From positions 1 to 7,080 of the forward strand of contig RGSV01000056.1 in NCBI GenBank assembly GCA_010025655.1: a DNA stretch of 7,080 nucleotides, read 5' to 3'. The DNA comes from Acidimicrobiia bacterium (GTDB lineage: Bacteria > Actinomycetota > Acidimicrobiia > Acidimicrobiales > Ilumatobacteraceae). Within the stretch, counting starts at the first letter, position 1, and every line of letters begins with the position of its first letter. The position numbers and the translations under genes are program-made. The notes beneath the pieces are model-generated. The model did no database searches. It was not told the origin of the DNA and saw nothing but the letters and a program-made list of their open reading frames with translations. Shown here piece by piece: positions 1-6,894 of this stretch.

Positions 1-312
1 CACCATGTCAATCTCTTCAGCGCCGTTGCGGACAGCTTCGGCAGCTTCGGCGGCTTTCATCGTTGAGGTGTGCGCGCCAGACGGAAAGCCGACTACGGTG
101 CACACGCGTACTCCCTCACCAAGCACACCAACGGGCAGCGGCAACCACGACGGCGAGAGGCACACCGCGGCAACTCGCCACAGGGCCGCATCTCGGCACG
201 TGGCCAACACCTCGTCACGAGTTGCTTCGGGCGCAAGCAGCGTGTGGTCGATAAGCCTCGCCAACTCTCCAGCAGTTCGCGGTGTCATGATCACGAGCGT
301 ATGTCGCTCCAT
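1..312 (-). CDS. deoC: Deoxyribose-phosphate aldolase, N-terminal part (cut by window edge)
   Basis: DeoC cleaves 2-deoxyribose-5-phosphate into glyceraldehyde-3-phosphate and acetaldehyde through a Schiff base, in cytosolic deoxynucleoside salvage. Only 104 residues are visible. They carry the family's opening strand-helix signature LIDHTLLAPEAT, then VCTVVGFPSGAHTSTMKAAE, and finally NGAEEIDMV. The Asp of EIDMV is residue 102 here and corresponds to the conserved active-site Asp; the catalytic lysines lie beyond the window edge. The start chosen is the ATG at 312, preceded by AAAGGA at short spacing. An in-frame ATG at 288 would give an N-terminus (MTPRTAGELARLIDHT) closer to short-form family members and also has a TANNNT 7 nt upstream, so the start is unsettled. 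The gene is divergent from the aminotransferase across about 170 bp. Family assignment is very secure. Confidence 0.93.
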   Translation of the reverse strand, partial: MERHTLVIMTPRTAGELARLIDHTLLAPEATRDEVLATCRDAALWRVAAVCLSPSWLPLPVGVLGEGVRVCTVVGFPSGAHTSTMKAAEAAEAVRNGAEEIDMV

Positions 313-481
313 GATTCCTTTCTCTTTCAAACAGAGTTGTTCCTTTCGATCAACGCGCATGGAATTCGCAGATCAAATGGCGAACTTCCGACATATAACC
401 AACCTGGGGCTTCCAACTCTCGGTAACATGAGGCATCAGCCTTTGTTTTGTTTCCGTTTGGTCCGTGACTAGCTGGCAGAT

Positions 482-1612
482 GTGAAGATCCCATACGCCA
501 GACCTTCAATCAGCGACTTGGAGGTTGAGTTTGCAACTGACGCTGCTCGGAATGGATGGGGGGCCAGTCACAACAACTACGTGACAAGATTTGAGGAGCT
601 CTTTAGGAGTCACCTTGGCGTCAGGTATGCCATCGCAACTAGCAGTTGTACAGGTGCACTGCACCTAGGTCTAAGCGCCCTAGGAATCGGACCGGGCGAT
701 GAGGTAATCATGGCTGACACAAATTGGGTTGCAACTGCGGCGCCAATCGTTCATCTAGGTGCGAAACCTGTCTTTGTCGACATTCTTCCGAGAACCTGGT
801 GTCTAGACCCTGTATCGGTTGAGGAGGCCATAACTGATAGAACCAAAGCGATCATCGCAGTTCACCTCTACGGCAACCTGTGCGAGATGAATCAGCTACT
901 TGAGATCGGGAAAAGGCACCAAATACCCGTGATTGAAGACGCAGCTGAAGCGCTCGGCTCGACCTATCTAGGCAAATCAGCTGGCAGCTTGGGGGCATTC
1001 GGAGTCTTTTCTTTCCACGGCTCAAAGACCGTCACAACGGGCGAAGGAGGGATGTTCGTAACAGATGACTCTGAGCTCTACGAAAGTGTTTTACGACTCT
1101 CCAATCACGGTCGGTCAAGGGACTCGAATCGAATGTTCTGGCCTGACGTCATAGGTTTCAAGTACAAGATGAGCAACCTCCAAGCAGCTGTTGGTTGCGC
1201 TCAAATGCAGAGATTTTCAACTCTTGTGAAGCGAAAAAGACAAATTCTAAACTTGTACGTCGAAGAGTTCTCCAAGGCAAAAGTGAATGTCTGGGGATTC
1301 AACTCTTCACCACCAGATTGCGAAACTGGTGCCTGGATGCCAACAGTTGTGCTGTCAGAACCTTCAGCAAATTCCAATCTCTCAACCCGAATACAAAGGG
1401 AACTTCGAGATGATTGCGACATTGATATTCGTCCCTTCTTTGCTCCTCTTACCTCAACCCCACCATTCGCCAAATCTCAGATCTCGGATGCGCAAGGGAG
1501 ATGGGCGTACAAAATTCCACCGGTGTCAATCAATCTTCCATCGTTTCATGACATGAGCACGGATCAAGTGAGATTCGTTGTTCGGTCCATTCGAGAACGG
1601 CTCGAGATATGA
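482..1612 (+). CDS. DegT/DnrJ/EryC1/StrS family nucleotide-sugar aminotransferase
   Basis: This is a 376-residue PLP-dependent aminotransferase of the sugar type. Such enzymes transfer an amino group, usually from glutamate, to a keto group on a nucleotide-linked deoxysugar. Visible family marks are the N-terminal IPYARPSI, the phosphate-binding TSSCTGALHL (residues 53-62), GPGDEVIM (70-77), IEDAAEALGS with the PLP-contacting Asp153, and FHGSKTVTTGEGGM with Schiff-base Lys182. NHGR follows at 208-211, and a C-terminal LPSFHDMSTDQV segment. The FHGSKTVTTGEGGM segment resembles perosamine synthetase (RfbE/Per) and PglE-type enzymes, but the substrate cannot be read from sequence. The GTG at 482 is the only usual start after the in-frame TAG at 470 that keeps the conserved N-terminus; no good ribosome binding site precedes it. 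The stop overlaps an ATG of the acyltransferase frame (ATGA), so the two are almost certainly one operon. Sampled G+C is about 33-55% per 60-base line, lower than the flanking genes. Confidence 0.93.
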   Translation: MKIPYARPSISDLEVEFATDAARNGWGASHNNYVTRFEELFRSHLGVRYAIATSSCTGALHLGLSALGIGPGDEVIMADTNWVATAAPIVHLGAKPVFVDILPRTWCLDPVSVEEAITDRTKAIIAVHLYGNLCEMNQLLEIGKRHQIPVIEDAAEALGSTYLGKSAGSLGAFGVFSFHGSKTVTTGEGGMFVTDDSELYESVLRLSNHGRSRDSNRMFWPDVIGFKYKMSNLQAAVGCAQMQRFSTLVKRKRQILNLYVEEFSKAKVNVWGFNSSPPDCETGAWMPTVVLSEPSANSNLSTRIQRELRDDCDIDIRPFFAPLTSTPPFAKSQISDAQGRWAYKIPPVSINLPSFHDMSTDQVRFVVRSIRERLEI

Positions 1613-1626
1613 GTTCGGGAGAACAC

Positions 1627-2295
1627 ATGAGACCCTGCGTGATCTGGGGTGTGACTGGACAAGGGAAAGTTGTCTTCGACATCCTCAGAGATGAAAACAT
1701 AAGCGTCATTCACTGCTTTGACAACAACCGCGATCTGACATCACCCTTTCCTAATGTGCCCATCTCGTATGGTGAGGATGGTGTTTCGAGATTCCTAAGT
1801 CATCTCTCCAACTCTGGACTCACCGCAGGTCACATTGACAGCGTGATTGCAATCGGTGGTGGGCGGGGTCCAGAGCGGCGATCAATCGGCGCCCTGATGT
1901 CGGCATTTGGTTTTCTGCAACGTCAAGTTGTTCACCGTTCATCTGTGATCAGCAGTAGGGCGAAGATCGGGTTGGCTTGTCAAGTAATGGCTGGTGCCAC
2001 GGTCGGACCATGGGCAACGATTGGTGAGCACGTCATCATCAACACTGGGGCAAACATTGACCATGACTGTGTAGTGAAAGATTGTTCACATATTGGTCCA
2101 AACGCGGCGCTGGCAGGGGAAGTCATCATCGGTGAGAATGTGTTTATCGGCACAAATGCCACTGTTCTGCCAAGAATCAAGGTAGGAGATGGTTCAACGG
2201 TTGGAGCGGGTGCGGTTGTAACTCGAGATGTGCCACCGAATTCAGTAGTTGTCGGTATCCCGGCGAGAGTCGTAGAGAGCAAGGCCACTCACTGA
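1627..2295 (+). CDS. NeuD/PglD-type sugar N-/O-acyltransferase (left-handed beta-helix)
   Basis: This is a 222-residue acyltransferase of the NeuD/PglD/PerB group, which transfers an acyl group (usually acetyl from acetyl-CoA) to an amino or hydroxyl group of a nucleotide sugar. The N-terminal Rossmann-like nucleotide-sugar binding part begins VIWGVTGQGKVVFDIL. Hexapeptide repeats start near residue 106 and run almost to the end, closing with VVTRDVPPNSVVVGIPARVV. The segment NTGANIDHDCVVKDCSHIGP contains the expected catalytic base His146, flanked by Asp145 and Asp147, and a second conserved His155. I chose the ATG at 1627 because GGGAG lies 5 nt upstream and the protein then starts like its family. 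The ATG at 1609, which overlaps the aminotransferase stop, would add six residues. The pairing suggests sequential amination and acylation of the same sugar, as in QuiNAc4NAc or N-acetylperosamine synthesis. Substrate and acyl donor are inferred. Confidence 0.9.
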   Translation: MRPCVIWGVTGQGKVVFDILRDENISVIHCFDNNRDLTSPFPNVPISYGEDGVSRFLSHLSNSGLTAGHIDSVIAIGGGRGPERRSIGALMSAFGFLQRQVVHRSSVISSRAKIGLACQVMAGATVGPWATIGEHVIINTGANIDHDCVVKDCSHIGPNAALAGEVIIGENVFIGTNATVLPRIKVGDGSTVGAGAVVTRDVPPNSVVVGIPARVVESKATH

Positions 2296-2335
2296 ATGTG
2301 TCTGCACCACAACCAACGTGGTCAAGTCAGATTCA
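2293..2335. terminator. Possible imperfect hairpin between convergent genes
   Basis: Just after the acyltransferase stop there is an inner stem ACCAC/GTGGT (2306-2310 with 2318-2322, 7-nt loop). Outer paired segments CTG/CAG and TGAAT/ATTCA (2293-2297 with 2331-2335) are separated from it by unpaired bases. It sits between genes that converge, so it could serve as a terminator in either direction. There is no clean T run on either strand and the stem is interrupted, so the call is weak. The rest of 2296-2380 shows nothing recognisable. Confidence 0.25.
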
Positions 2336-2380
2336 GGAACTCTCTTGTTGATTGGATCGGCAGTTGTATCGCTTTGTTGA

Positions 2381-3595
2381 CTACTCCACTCGCATCCCGC
2401 TGATGGCGCGCGCAATCACGAGTTGTTGAATCTCGGAAGTTCCCTCAAAGATGGTGTGAATCTTCGCGTCGCGGTGCCAGCGCTCGACCGGGTATTCGCG
2501 CGTATAGCCGTAACCGCCGAGAATCTGAATCGCCTCTTCGGTCACGCGCACCGCAGTTTCTGACGCGTAGTACTTGCTCATCGAGCCTTCGCCGTTCTTG
2601 AAGCCGCCGTTGCGCGCCAACCATGCCGCACGCCAGATGAGTAGGCGTGATGCGTCGATGCGCGTGATCATGTTCGCCAGTTTGAACGCAATCGCCTGGT
2701 GCATGATGATCGGCTTGCCGAACGCCTTGCGCTCTTTGGCGTAGTCGAGCGCGTATTCGTACGCCGCGCGTGCGATGCCGAGTGCCTGTGCACCAACCGC
2801 GGGGCGTGTCGCCTCGAACGTCTTCATCGCTGGCTGGGCTTCGCCCGACTTGCCGCGCTCGCGTGCACGCGCCAACTTCGCATCCAACTTTTCTTTGCCG
2901 CCGAGCAAGCAGCGCCCTGGCACGCGCACATCGTCGAGCACCACTTCGGCGGTGTGGCTCGCCTTGATGCCATGCTTCTTGTATTTCTGACCTTGTGAGA
3001 GACCCTTGGTTCCTGGCGGCACCACGAACGAGGCCTGACCGCGGCCCTTCAACTCGGGGTCGACTGCTGCGACTACGACGTGCACGTTGGCAATACCGCC
3101 GTTAGTGATCCATGCCTTCGTGCCATTCAGCACCCACTCATCTTTTGCTTCGTCGTATACCGCACGCGTACGCAACGAGCTGACGTCACTGCCCGCATCG
3201 GGTTCGCTTACGCAAAACGCGCCGATCTTCACGTCGTCGGGCGTGCCGTAGCACTGCGGCACCCACTCGATCACCTGCTCGGGCGTGCCGTTGCCCGAGA
3301 TACCCGCCGCAGCGAGACCCGAACCCATGATTGCCATGCCGATGCCGGCATCACCCCAGAAGATTTCTTCGATCGCGACGGGCAGCGTGAGACCGCTCGC
3401 ATCGCCCATCGCATTCATAATGAAGTCGAGACCGTAGAGGCCGATCTTCGCTGCCTCTTGCACGATGGGCCACGGGAATTCCTCGCGCTCGTCCCACTCG
3501 TGAGCGGCCGGACGAATCACGTCGACGGCAAACTCGTGGATCCAATCCTTCAATTGCTGCTGGTCATCATTGAGCGAAAGGGAGAACTCAGGCAT
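2381..3595 (-). CDS. Acyl-CoA dehydrogenase (FAD-dependent)
   Basis: This 404-residue flavoenzyme of the acyl-CoA dehydrogenase superfamily introduces an alpha-beta double bond into an acyl-CoA, passing electrons to ETF. Regions in order: the N-terminal helical domain from FSLSLNDDQQQLKDWI; the FAD/substrate signature GAFCVSEPDAGSDVSSLRTRA (near 126-144); ITNGG at 163-167; the middle beta domain ending VVLDDVRVPG; and the C-terminal helical domain with AFGKPIIMHQAIAFKLANM, ILGGYGYTREYPVERWHRDAK and IFEGTSEIQ. Glu384 of that last motif occupies the position of the medium-chain enzyme's catalytic base. A charged insertion (about residues 233-260, GGKEKLDAKLARARERGKSG) follows LLGG; I associate it with actinobacterial homologues. 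Substrate chain length cannot be told. The ATG at 3595 is preferred over the GTG at 3601 because a TAACTT -10 element lies exactly 6 nt before it. The gene follows vapC by a short gap and probably has its own promoter. Confidence 0.93.
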   Translation of the reverse strand: MPEFSLSLNDDQQQLKDWIHEFAVDVIRPAAHEWDEREEFPWPIVQEAAKIGLYGLDFIMNAMGDASGLTLPVAIEEIFWGDAGIGMAIMGSGLAAAGISGNGTPEQVIEWVPQCYGTPDDVKIGAFCVSEPDAGSDVSSLRTRAVYDEAKDEWVLNGTKAWITNGGIANVHVVVAAVDPELKGRGQASFVVPPGTKGLSQGQKYKKHGIKASHTAEVVLDDVRVPGRCLLGGKEKLDAKLARARERGKSGEAQPAMKTFEATRPAVGAQALGIARAAYEYALDYAKERKAFGKPIIMHQAIAFKLANMITRIDASRLLIWRAAWLARNGGFKNGEGSMSKYYASETAVRVTEEAIQILGGYGYTREYPVERWHRDAKIHTIFEGTSEIQQLVIARAISGMRVE

Positions 3596-3629
3596 GCCCA
3601 CAAGTTACCAGTGGGTAGGTCGCGGGCAA
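3596..3629 (-). promoter_or_regulatory. Putative leaderless promoter of the acyl-CoA dehydrogenase gene
   Basis: On the minus strand TTGCCC (3629-3624) and TAACTT (3607-3602) are separated by 16 nt, and the ATG at 3595 follows after 6 nt (GTGGGC). Transcription would therefore begin at or next to the A of the start codon. There is no ribosome binding site to explain translation otherwise. The same geometry occurs at two other genes in the window. This is a pattern-based call without transcript data. Confidence 0.5.
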
Positions 3630-3642
3630 CGAGCGCAGCGAT

Positions 3643-4029
3643 TCAGTTGTCGATGAGCTCACACGAGATGCCAAGACGACGATGGGTCGCCAGTCGACGA
3701 TCGCAGGTGAGCAGCACCATGTCGGTCTCACGGGCGAGCACCACGTAGTGGGCGTCGTAGGCACTCACCATCGTGCTCAAGCGCCAGATTTCACTCTGCA
3801 AATGATGCACCGGCAAGGCCGTAAACGCCAGACCACTGATGCACTCGTGCGCCGCATCTGCTTGTTTAACACTCAACTTTTTCAATGCAACAAGTCGTCG
3901 AAGAATCGACGGAACTTCGGCATAGAAAAGTTCAGGCACAAACACATTGTCAGACAGACGCTTCAGCGCTCGTCGACCAGCCTCACTACCAACGGCGATC
4001 TCGACGCCTACTGAGGCATCAAGAATCAC
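3643..4029 (-). CDS. vapC: PIN-domain ribonuclease toxin, VapC family
   Basis: This 128-residue PIN-domain protein is very likely the toxin of a VapBC-type module. Such toxins are Mg-dependent endoribonucleases that cleave tRNA or rRNA when free of antitoxin. The N-terminal MILDASVGVEIAV supplies the first acidic residue Asp4. VPELFYAEVPSIL supplies Glu38, SAYDAHYVVLARE supplies Asp92, and VLLTCDRRLA supplies Asp110, completing the usual acidic set. Length is normal for the family. The start is the GTG at 4029, which overlaps the antitoxin stop in a GTGA arrangement, so synthesis is translationally coupled, as is usual for these pairs. AGGA sits immediately upstream, slightly close. The gene lies between vapB and the acyl-CoA dehydrogenase. 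The cellular target cannot be deduced. Confidence 0.9.
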   Translation of the reverse strand: MILDASVGVEIAVGSEAGRRALKRLSDNVFVPELFYAEVPSILRRLVALKKLSVKQADAAHECISGLAFTALPVHHLQSEIWRLSTMVSAYDAHYVVLARETDMVLLTCDRRLATHRRLGISCELIDN

Positions 4030-4256
4030 TTCCTGTTGCGTCCCTCATCCAAGACGTCCATCACGAGCCCTTTCGGAAGATTGATGACGGGCCGCGCCAG
4101 CATTCGTTGGCGCCACTCCTTGACGTCGCCGCGTTCCAGGTCGTTACGAATGAGCGAGAGCACATAGTCGCCGAGCGTCAGGTCGAGGCTTTCTGCCCGG
4201 CGACGAGCAAGCTCATGAATGCGGTTGGGTACGTCTTTGATCTGAATTGCAGCCAT
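4026..4256 (-). CDS. vapB: VapB/FitA-like ribbon-helix-helix antitoxin
   Basis: This 76-residue antitoxin partners the downstream PIN-domain toxin. The N-terminus AAIQIKDVPNRIHELARRRAESLDLTLGDYVLSLIRN has the pattern of a FitA/VapB ribbon-helix-helix DNA-binding domain: a beta strand, helix and helix that pair as a dimer. The C-terminal part (about 50-76, with INLPKGLVMDVLDEGRNRK) would be the toxin-wrapping tail. The start is set at the ATG at 4256. A longer in-frame start at 4283 would fall inside the palindromic promoter spacer and lacks family similarity. A near-consensus promoter ends 6 nt upstream, implying a leaderless message. The stop overlaps the vapC GTG. It is separated from the ilvD stop by 72 bp, so it can be expressed on its own. 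Antitoxin and toxin together normally repress this promoter. Confidence 0.85.
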   Translation of the reverse strand: MAAIQIKDVPNRIHELARRRAESLDLTLGDYVLSLIRNDLERGDVKEWRQRMLARPVINLPKGLVMDVLDEGRNRK

Positions 4257-4291
4257 GGCATGAGTGTAGCATGCTGTAAGCATGCTGCCAA
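4257..4291 (-). promoter_or_regulatory. vapB promoter, near-consensus and apparently leaderless
   Basis: On the minus strand TTGGCA (4291-4286) and TACACT (4268-4263) are separated by the optimal 17 nt. Six bases (CATGCC) then precede the ATG at 4256. No Shine-Dalgarno sequence is present, so the transcript probably starts at the start codon. This is the strongest promoter-like sequence in the window. Confidence 0.65.
4268..4286. promoter_or_regulatory. Twin-palindrome operator for VapBC autoregulation
   Basis: AGCATGCT occurs at 4268-4275 and again at 4279-4286, with GTA between. Each copy is a perfect 8-bp palindrome, and the centres are 11 bp apart, about one helical turn. The pair fills the spacer between the -35 and -10 of the vapB promoter and touches both elements. 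Ribbon-helix-helix antitoxins bind such paired sites as dimers of dimers, so this is the likely operator. That a repressor binds here is inferred. Confidence 0.65.
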
Positions 4292-4328
4292 CCCGATGGC
4301 TCTGGAGGAGATTGGTGACTAGTCGGGG

Positions 4329-6038
4329 CTACGAAATGATGTTGGTGATGGCGCCGGTGTCGGCACCTTGCACGAGTCTCGCGAACTTGGCGAGCACACC
4401 ACTCGTGTAGCGCGGCGGGTTGGGCTTCCACCCGCGACGACGTTCAGCGAGCGTCGCATCGTCGACCAACAAATCGAGTCGCTTCGTCGGCACGTCGATG
4501 CGAATGCGATCGCCATCGTTCACAAAGGCAATGGGTCCACCGTCAACGGCCTCGGGCGCCACGTGACCAATGCAGAAACCCCACGTGCCACCGCTAAAAC
4601 GTCCGTCGGTGATGAGTGCGCAGTCGGCGCCGCGACCTGCACCTTTTAAAGCACCGGTGATGGCCAGCATCTCGCGCATGCCCGGGCCACCCTTCGGGCC
4701 CTCGTAACGAATCACCAGCACGGTGCCAGGCGCGATGTCACCGGCCATGATCGCAGCCATCGCACCGTCTTCGCCGTCGAACACGCGCGCTGTGCCCTCG
4801 AACGACTTCTGGTCGTGCGAGAGACCGGCAACCTTCACGACCGCGCCGTTCGGTGCGAGCGAGCCACTGAGAATGTTGATGCCACCCTCGGCGTGAATCG
4901 GTGCGCGCACCGTGCGAATCACGTCATTGTCGGGCGTCGGCGGGTTGAGATCAGCCAAGTTCTCCGCCATCGTCTTGCCGGTGCAGGTCATGACGTCGCC
5001 GTGAAAGAGACCCTCGTCTAACAGATGCTTCATCACAACTGGAACACCACCGATGCGGTCGATGTCGGTCATGTGATAGCGACCACCTGGTTTGGTGTCG
5101 GCGATGTGTGGCACTTTCGCAGCGATGCGATTGAAGTCGTCGAGCGACAGTTTCACGCCGGCTTCATTGGCAAGTGCGAGCAAGTGCAAGACCGCATTGG
5201 TGCTGCCACCGAGCGCGTTGACGATGGCAATCGCGTTTTCGAACGCCTTCTTGGTCATGATGTCGCGCGGCATGATGCCGAGTCGCAGCAGATTTACCAC
5301 CGCTTCGCCAGCGCGGCGAGCGTCGGCATCACGACGAGCGTCGATGGCTGGCGGCGATGCGGTGCCCGGCAGGCTCATGCCCATCGCCTCGGCGATGCTC
5401 GACATCGTGTTCGCGGTGAACATGCCGCCACACGCACCCTCGCCGGGGCAGGCCGCGCGCTCGATCTCGTCGACTTCGTCGCGCGACATGGTGCCAGCGG
5501 CACATGCACCAACTGCTTCGAACACGGTGGTGATGTCGATGTTTTTCCCCTTGTGTACGCCGGGGAGAATCGACCCGTTGTAGACGAAGACACTCGGCAG
5601 ATTTAGTCGTGCGGCGGCCATCAACATTGCAGGAATGCTCTTGTCGCAACCAGCGAGACCAACAAAGCCGTCAAACCGCTCGGCGTGCACCACCGTTTCG
5701 ACGCTGTCGCAGATCACTTCACGACTCACGAGCGACGCGCGCATGCCTTCGTGGCCCATGCTGATGCCATCGCTCACCGTGATGGTGCCGAACTCGAGCG
5801 CCACGCCGCCCGCGGCACGAACGCCGAGTTTTGACTGCTCAGCGAGGCGACGCAACGACACGTTGCAGGGCGTTACTTCATTCCACGCCGATGCGATACC
5901 GATCTGCGGCTTTTCCCAGTCACCATCGCCGAGCCCGACTGCCCGCAACATCGCGCGCGACGCGGCCTTTTGCAGACCGTCGGTGACATCGCGGCTGCGC
6001 GGTTTCACGTCGACTTTCGTCTCCGACGTACGCGCCAC
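4329..6038 (-). CDS. ilvD: Dihydroxy-acid dehydratase
   Basis: This 569-residue Fe-S enzyme dehydrates 2,3-dihydroxy-isovalerate and 2,3-dihydroxy-3-methylvalerate to the 2-keto acids, the penultimate step of valine and isoleucine synthesis and a supplier of the leucine and pantothenate pathways. The three cluster cysteines are visible: Cys58 in NEVTPCN, Cys131 in LAGCDKSIP and Cys203 in [12 protein letters not shown]. Other family marks are [15 protein letters not shown] with metal ligands (Asp90, Glu97), Lys133 of [14 protein letters not shown] (278-287) and [12 protein letters not shown] with the catalytic Ser482 position. Length fits the non-enterobacterial form. The GTG at 6038 is the only start after the in-frame TAG at 6050 that gives the full N-terminus; a GTG at 6008 would start nearer [10 protein letters not shown]. 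There is no ribosome binding site. The start follows the FTR1 stop by 4 nt, suggesting co-transcription and reinitiation or a leaderless message. Confidence 0.96.
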   Translation of the reverse strand: MARTSETKVDVKPRSRDVTDGLQKAASRAMLRAVGLGDGDWEKPQIGIASAWNEVTPCNVSLRRLAEQSKLGVRAAGGVALEFGTITVSDGISMGHEGMRASLVSREVICDSVETVVHAERFDGFVGLAGCDKSIPAMLMAAARLNLPSVFVYNGSILPGVHKGKNIDITTVFEAVGACAAGTMSRDEVDEIERAACPGEGACGGMFTANTMSSIAEAMGMSLPGTASPPAIDARRDADARRAGEAVVNLLRLGIMPRDIMTKKAFENAIAIVNALGGSTNAVLHLLALANEAGVKLSLDDFNRIAAKVPHIADTKPGGRYHMTDIDRIGGVPVVMKHLLDEGLFHGDVMTCTGKTMAENLADLNPPTPDNDVIRTVRAPIHAEGGINILSGSLAPNGAVVKVAGLSHDQKSFEGTARVFDGEDGAMAAIMAGDIAPGTVLVIRYEGPKGGPGMREMLAITGALKGAGRGADCALITDGRFSGGTWGFCIGHVAPEAVDGGPIAFVNDGDRIRIDVPTKRLDLLVDDATLAERRRGWKPNPPRYTSGVLAKFARLVQGADTGAITNIIS

Positions 6039-6050
6039 GAGGTCAGGCTA
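6039..6050 (-). promoter_or_regulatory. Possible -10 element for a leaderless ilvD transcript
   Basis: TAGCCT (6050-6045) is followed by 6 nt and then the ilvD GTG, the same spacing as at vapB, the permease and the acyl-CoA dehydrogenase. No recognisable -35 lies 16-18 nt upstream, and the element is inside the end of the permease gene. It may be chance (TANNNT is a loose motif), but it would explain a start codon without a ribosome binding site. Confidence 0.25.
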
Positions 6051-6894
6051 CTTGCGCTGACTCCCGCGACTTTTCCTTCGCCTTCGTGCCAGCCGCAGGC
6101 GACGATGCGCCACGCAGATAAAGCGCAACAACTGGCACCAGATAGGCGAAGTAGGTAATGACACGAATGTTTTCTGGCGAACTGTGCCAGCCAAAGAGGC
6201 CGCGCATGAAGTCATAGAAGGTGCCGCTCGACCAGATTCCCGACTCGATGGTCCACATCGGTTGCACTAGCCAGCCATCCTCCCAGCCGATGAGCTCACG
6301 CAACTCGTGCACGGCTTTACCTGCAAGACCAGCCGCGAACAGCAACAAGAGCACAGCAGTCACGTTGAAGAACGTCTTCAGATTCAGGCGATTACCACTG
6401 CGGTAAACGGCCACACCAAGCACCACCGACAACACAAGACCGAGGATTCCGCCGACGACCACCTGGCTGCCCGACGCAGTTTCAGTTTTGGCAGACAACA
6501 AAAACAGCACCGTCTCGAGCCCCTCACGCGCCACTGCCGCAAACGCAATGATGGCGAGCGCCGACGAAGCCGAACGATCTACTCTGTCACGAAGTTCTTG
6601 ACCGAGCGATCGAGCGTGCGCGCGCATCCAAAAAATCATGTGGGTGAGCACCGCCATTGCAAACAGCGCAATGAAACCCTCAACGGCGTATTCGAGCTTG
6701 CCTTTCATGCCATCAAGCACGAGGAAAATCGCAATACCGGCGACGAGGCAAACGCCAATCGCCGCCGCGGTGCCGTTCCACACGTATCGCGCATCGGCCC
6801 AACGATTGGTCTTCTTGAGATAGGTGAGAAGAATCGCAAGAATCAGCGAGGCCTCAAGTCCCTCGCGCAGGGTGATAAGGAAACTGGCAGCCAT
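6043..6894 (-). CDS. efeU: FTR1-family iron permease (EfeU-like)
   Basis: This 283-residue integral membrane protein of the FTR1/EfeU family imports iron across the cytoplasmic membrane. Two REGLE motifs, the hallmark iron-binding sequences, are present: residues 10-14 ([18 protein letters not shown]) and 123-127 ([14 protein letters not shown]). About seven hydrophobic segments can be seen, near 4-26, 41-61, 70-90, 110-133, 145-164, 174-193 and 246-262. The C-terminal tail after 263 is polar and lysine/glutamate rich, hence likely cytosolic. The usual partners EfeO and EfeB are not in the window, so the complete EfeUOB system is not shown. The ATG at 6894 is supported by a promoter with 6-nt spacing and by the first REGLE being in its normal place near the N-terminus. 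An IdeR/DtxR-type box overlaps the promoter, indicating repression when iron is plentiful. ilvD follows after 4 nt. Confidence 0.93.
   Translation of the reverse strand: MAASFLITLREGLEASLILAILLTYLKKTNRWADARYVWNGTAAAIGVCLVAGIAIFLVLDGMKGKLEYAVEGFIALFAMAVLTHMIFWMRAHARSLGQELRDRVDRSASSALAIIAFAAVAREGLETVLFLLSAKTETASGSQVVVGGILGLVLSVVLGVAVYRSGNRLNLKTFFNVTAVLLLLFAAGLAGKAVHELRELIGWEDGWLVQPMWTIESGIWSSGTFYDFMRGLFGWHSSPENIRVITYFAYLVPVVALYLRGASSPAAGTKAKEKSRESAQVA

Noticed and set aside
394..399. TATAAC as a -10 for the aminotransferase gene
   Set aside because: No acceptable -35 lies 16-18 nt upstream (GATCAA is poor), and the position is 80 nt from the start codon; not enough support.
431..456. AGGC-ATCA-GCCT hairpin followed by a T-rich tract, like a small terminator or attenuator before the aminotransferase
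   Set aside because: The stem is only 4-5 bp and the T tract is interrupted by G. It could matter as a leader element, but it is too weak to call.
5..472. Plus-strand open frame of 155 codons at the left edge
   Set aside because: The first 310 bases are clearly deoC on the other strand, and the remainder is the non-coding gap before the aminotransferase. The Ser/Thr/Arg-rich translation is an antisense artefact.
327..509. Minus-strand open frame of 60 codons upstream of deoC
   Set aside because: It spans the divergent intergenic region and the first codons of the aminotransferase, has no ribosome binding site and resembles nothing.
313..2380. Search for direct repeats or an attachment site bracketing the sugar cassette
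   Set aside because: Comparing the two flanking gaps (313-481 and 2296-2380) by eye gave only trivial short matches such as TTTGTT; no integrase, tRNA or inverted repeat ends are present.
3080..3748. Long plus-strand open frame of 222 codons
   Set aside because: It lies opposite the acyl-CoA dehydrogenase and the end of vapC, both strongly recognisable. Its translation is Arg/His-rich without any family motif, as expected for an antisense shadow in GC-rich DNA.
4213..4516. Alternative frames over the ilvD C-terminus and vapB promoter
   Set aside because: They have no family similarity, and the ilvD C-terminus and the promoter-operator structure already explain the sequence.
5025..5606. Plus-strand open frame of 193 codons, with a second overlapping one of 163 codons
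   Set aside because: Both are antisense to the conserved core of ilvD, including its cluster cysteines, and overlap each other in different frames; neither resembles a protein family.
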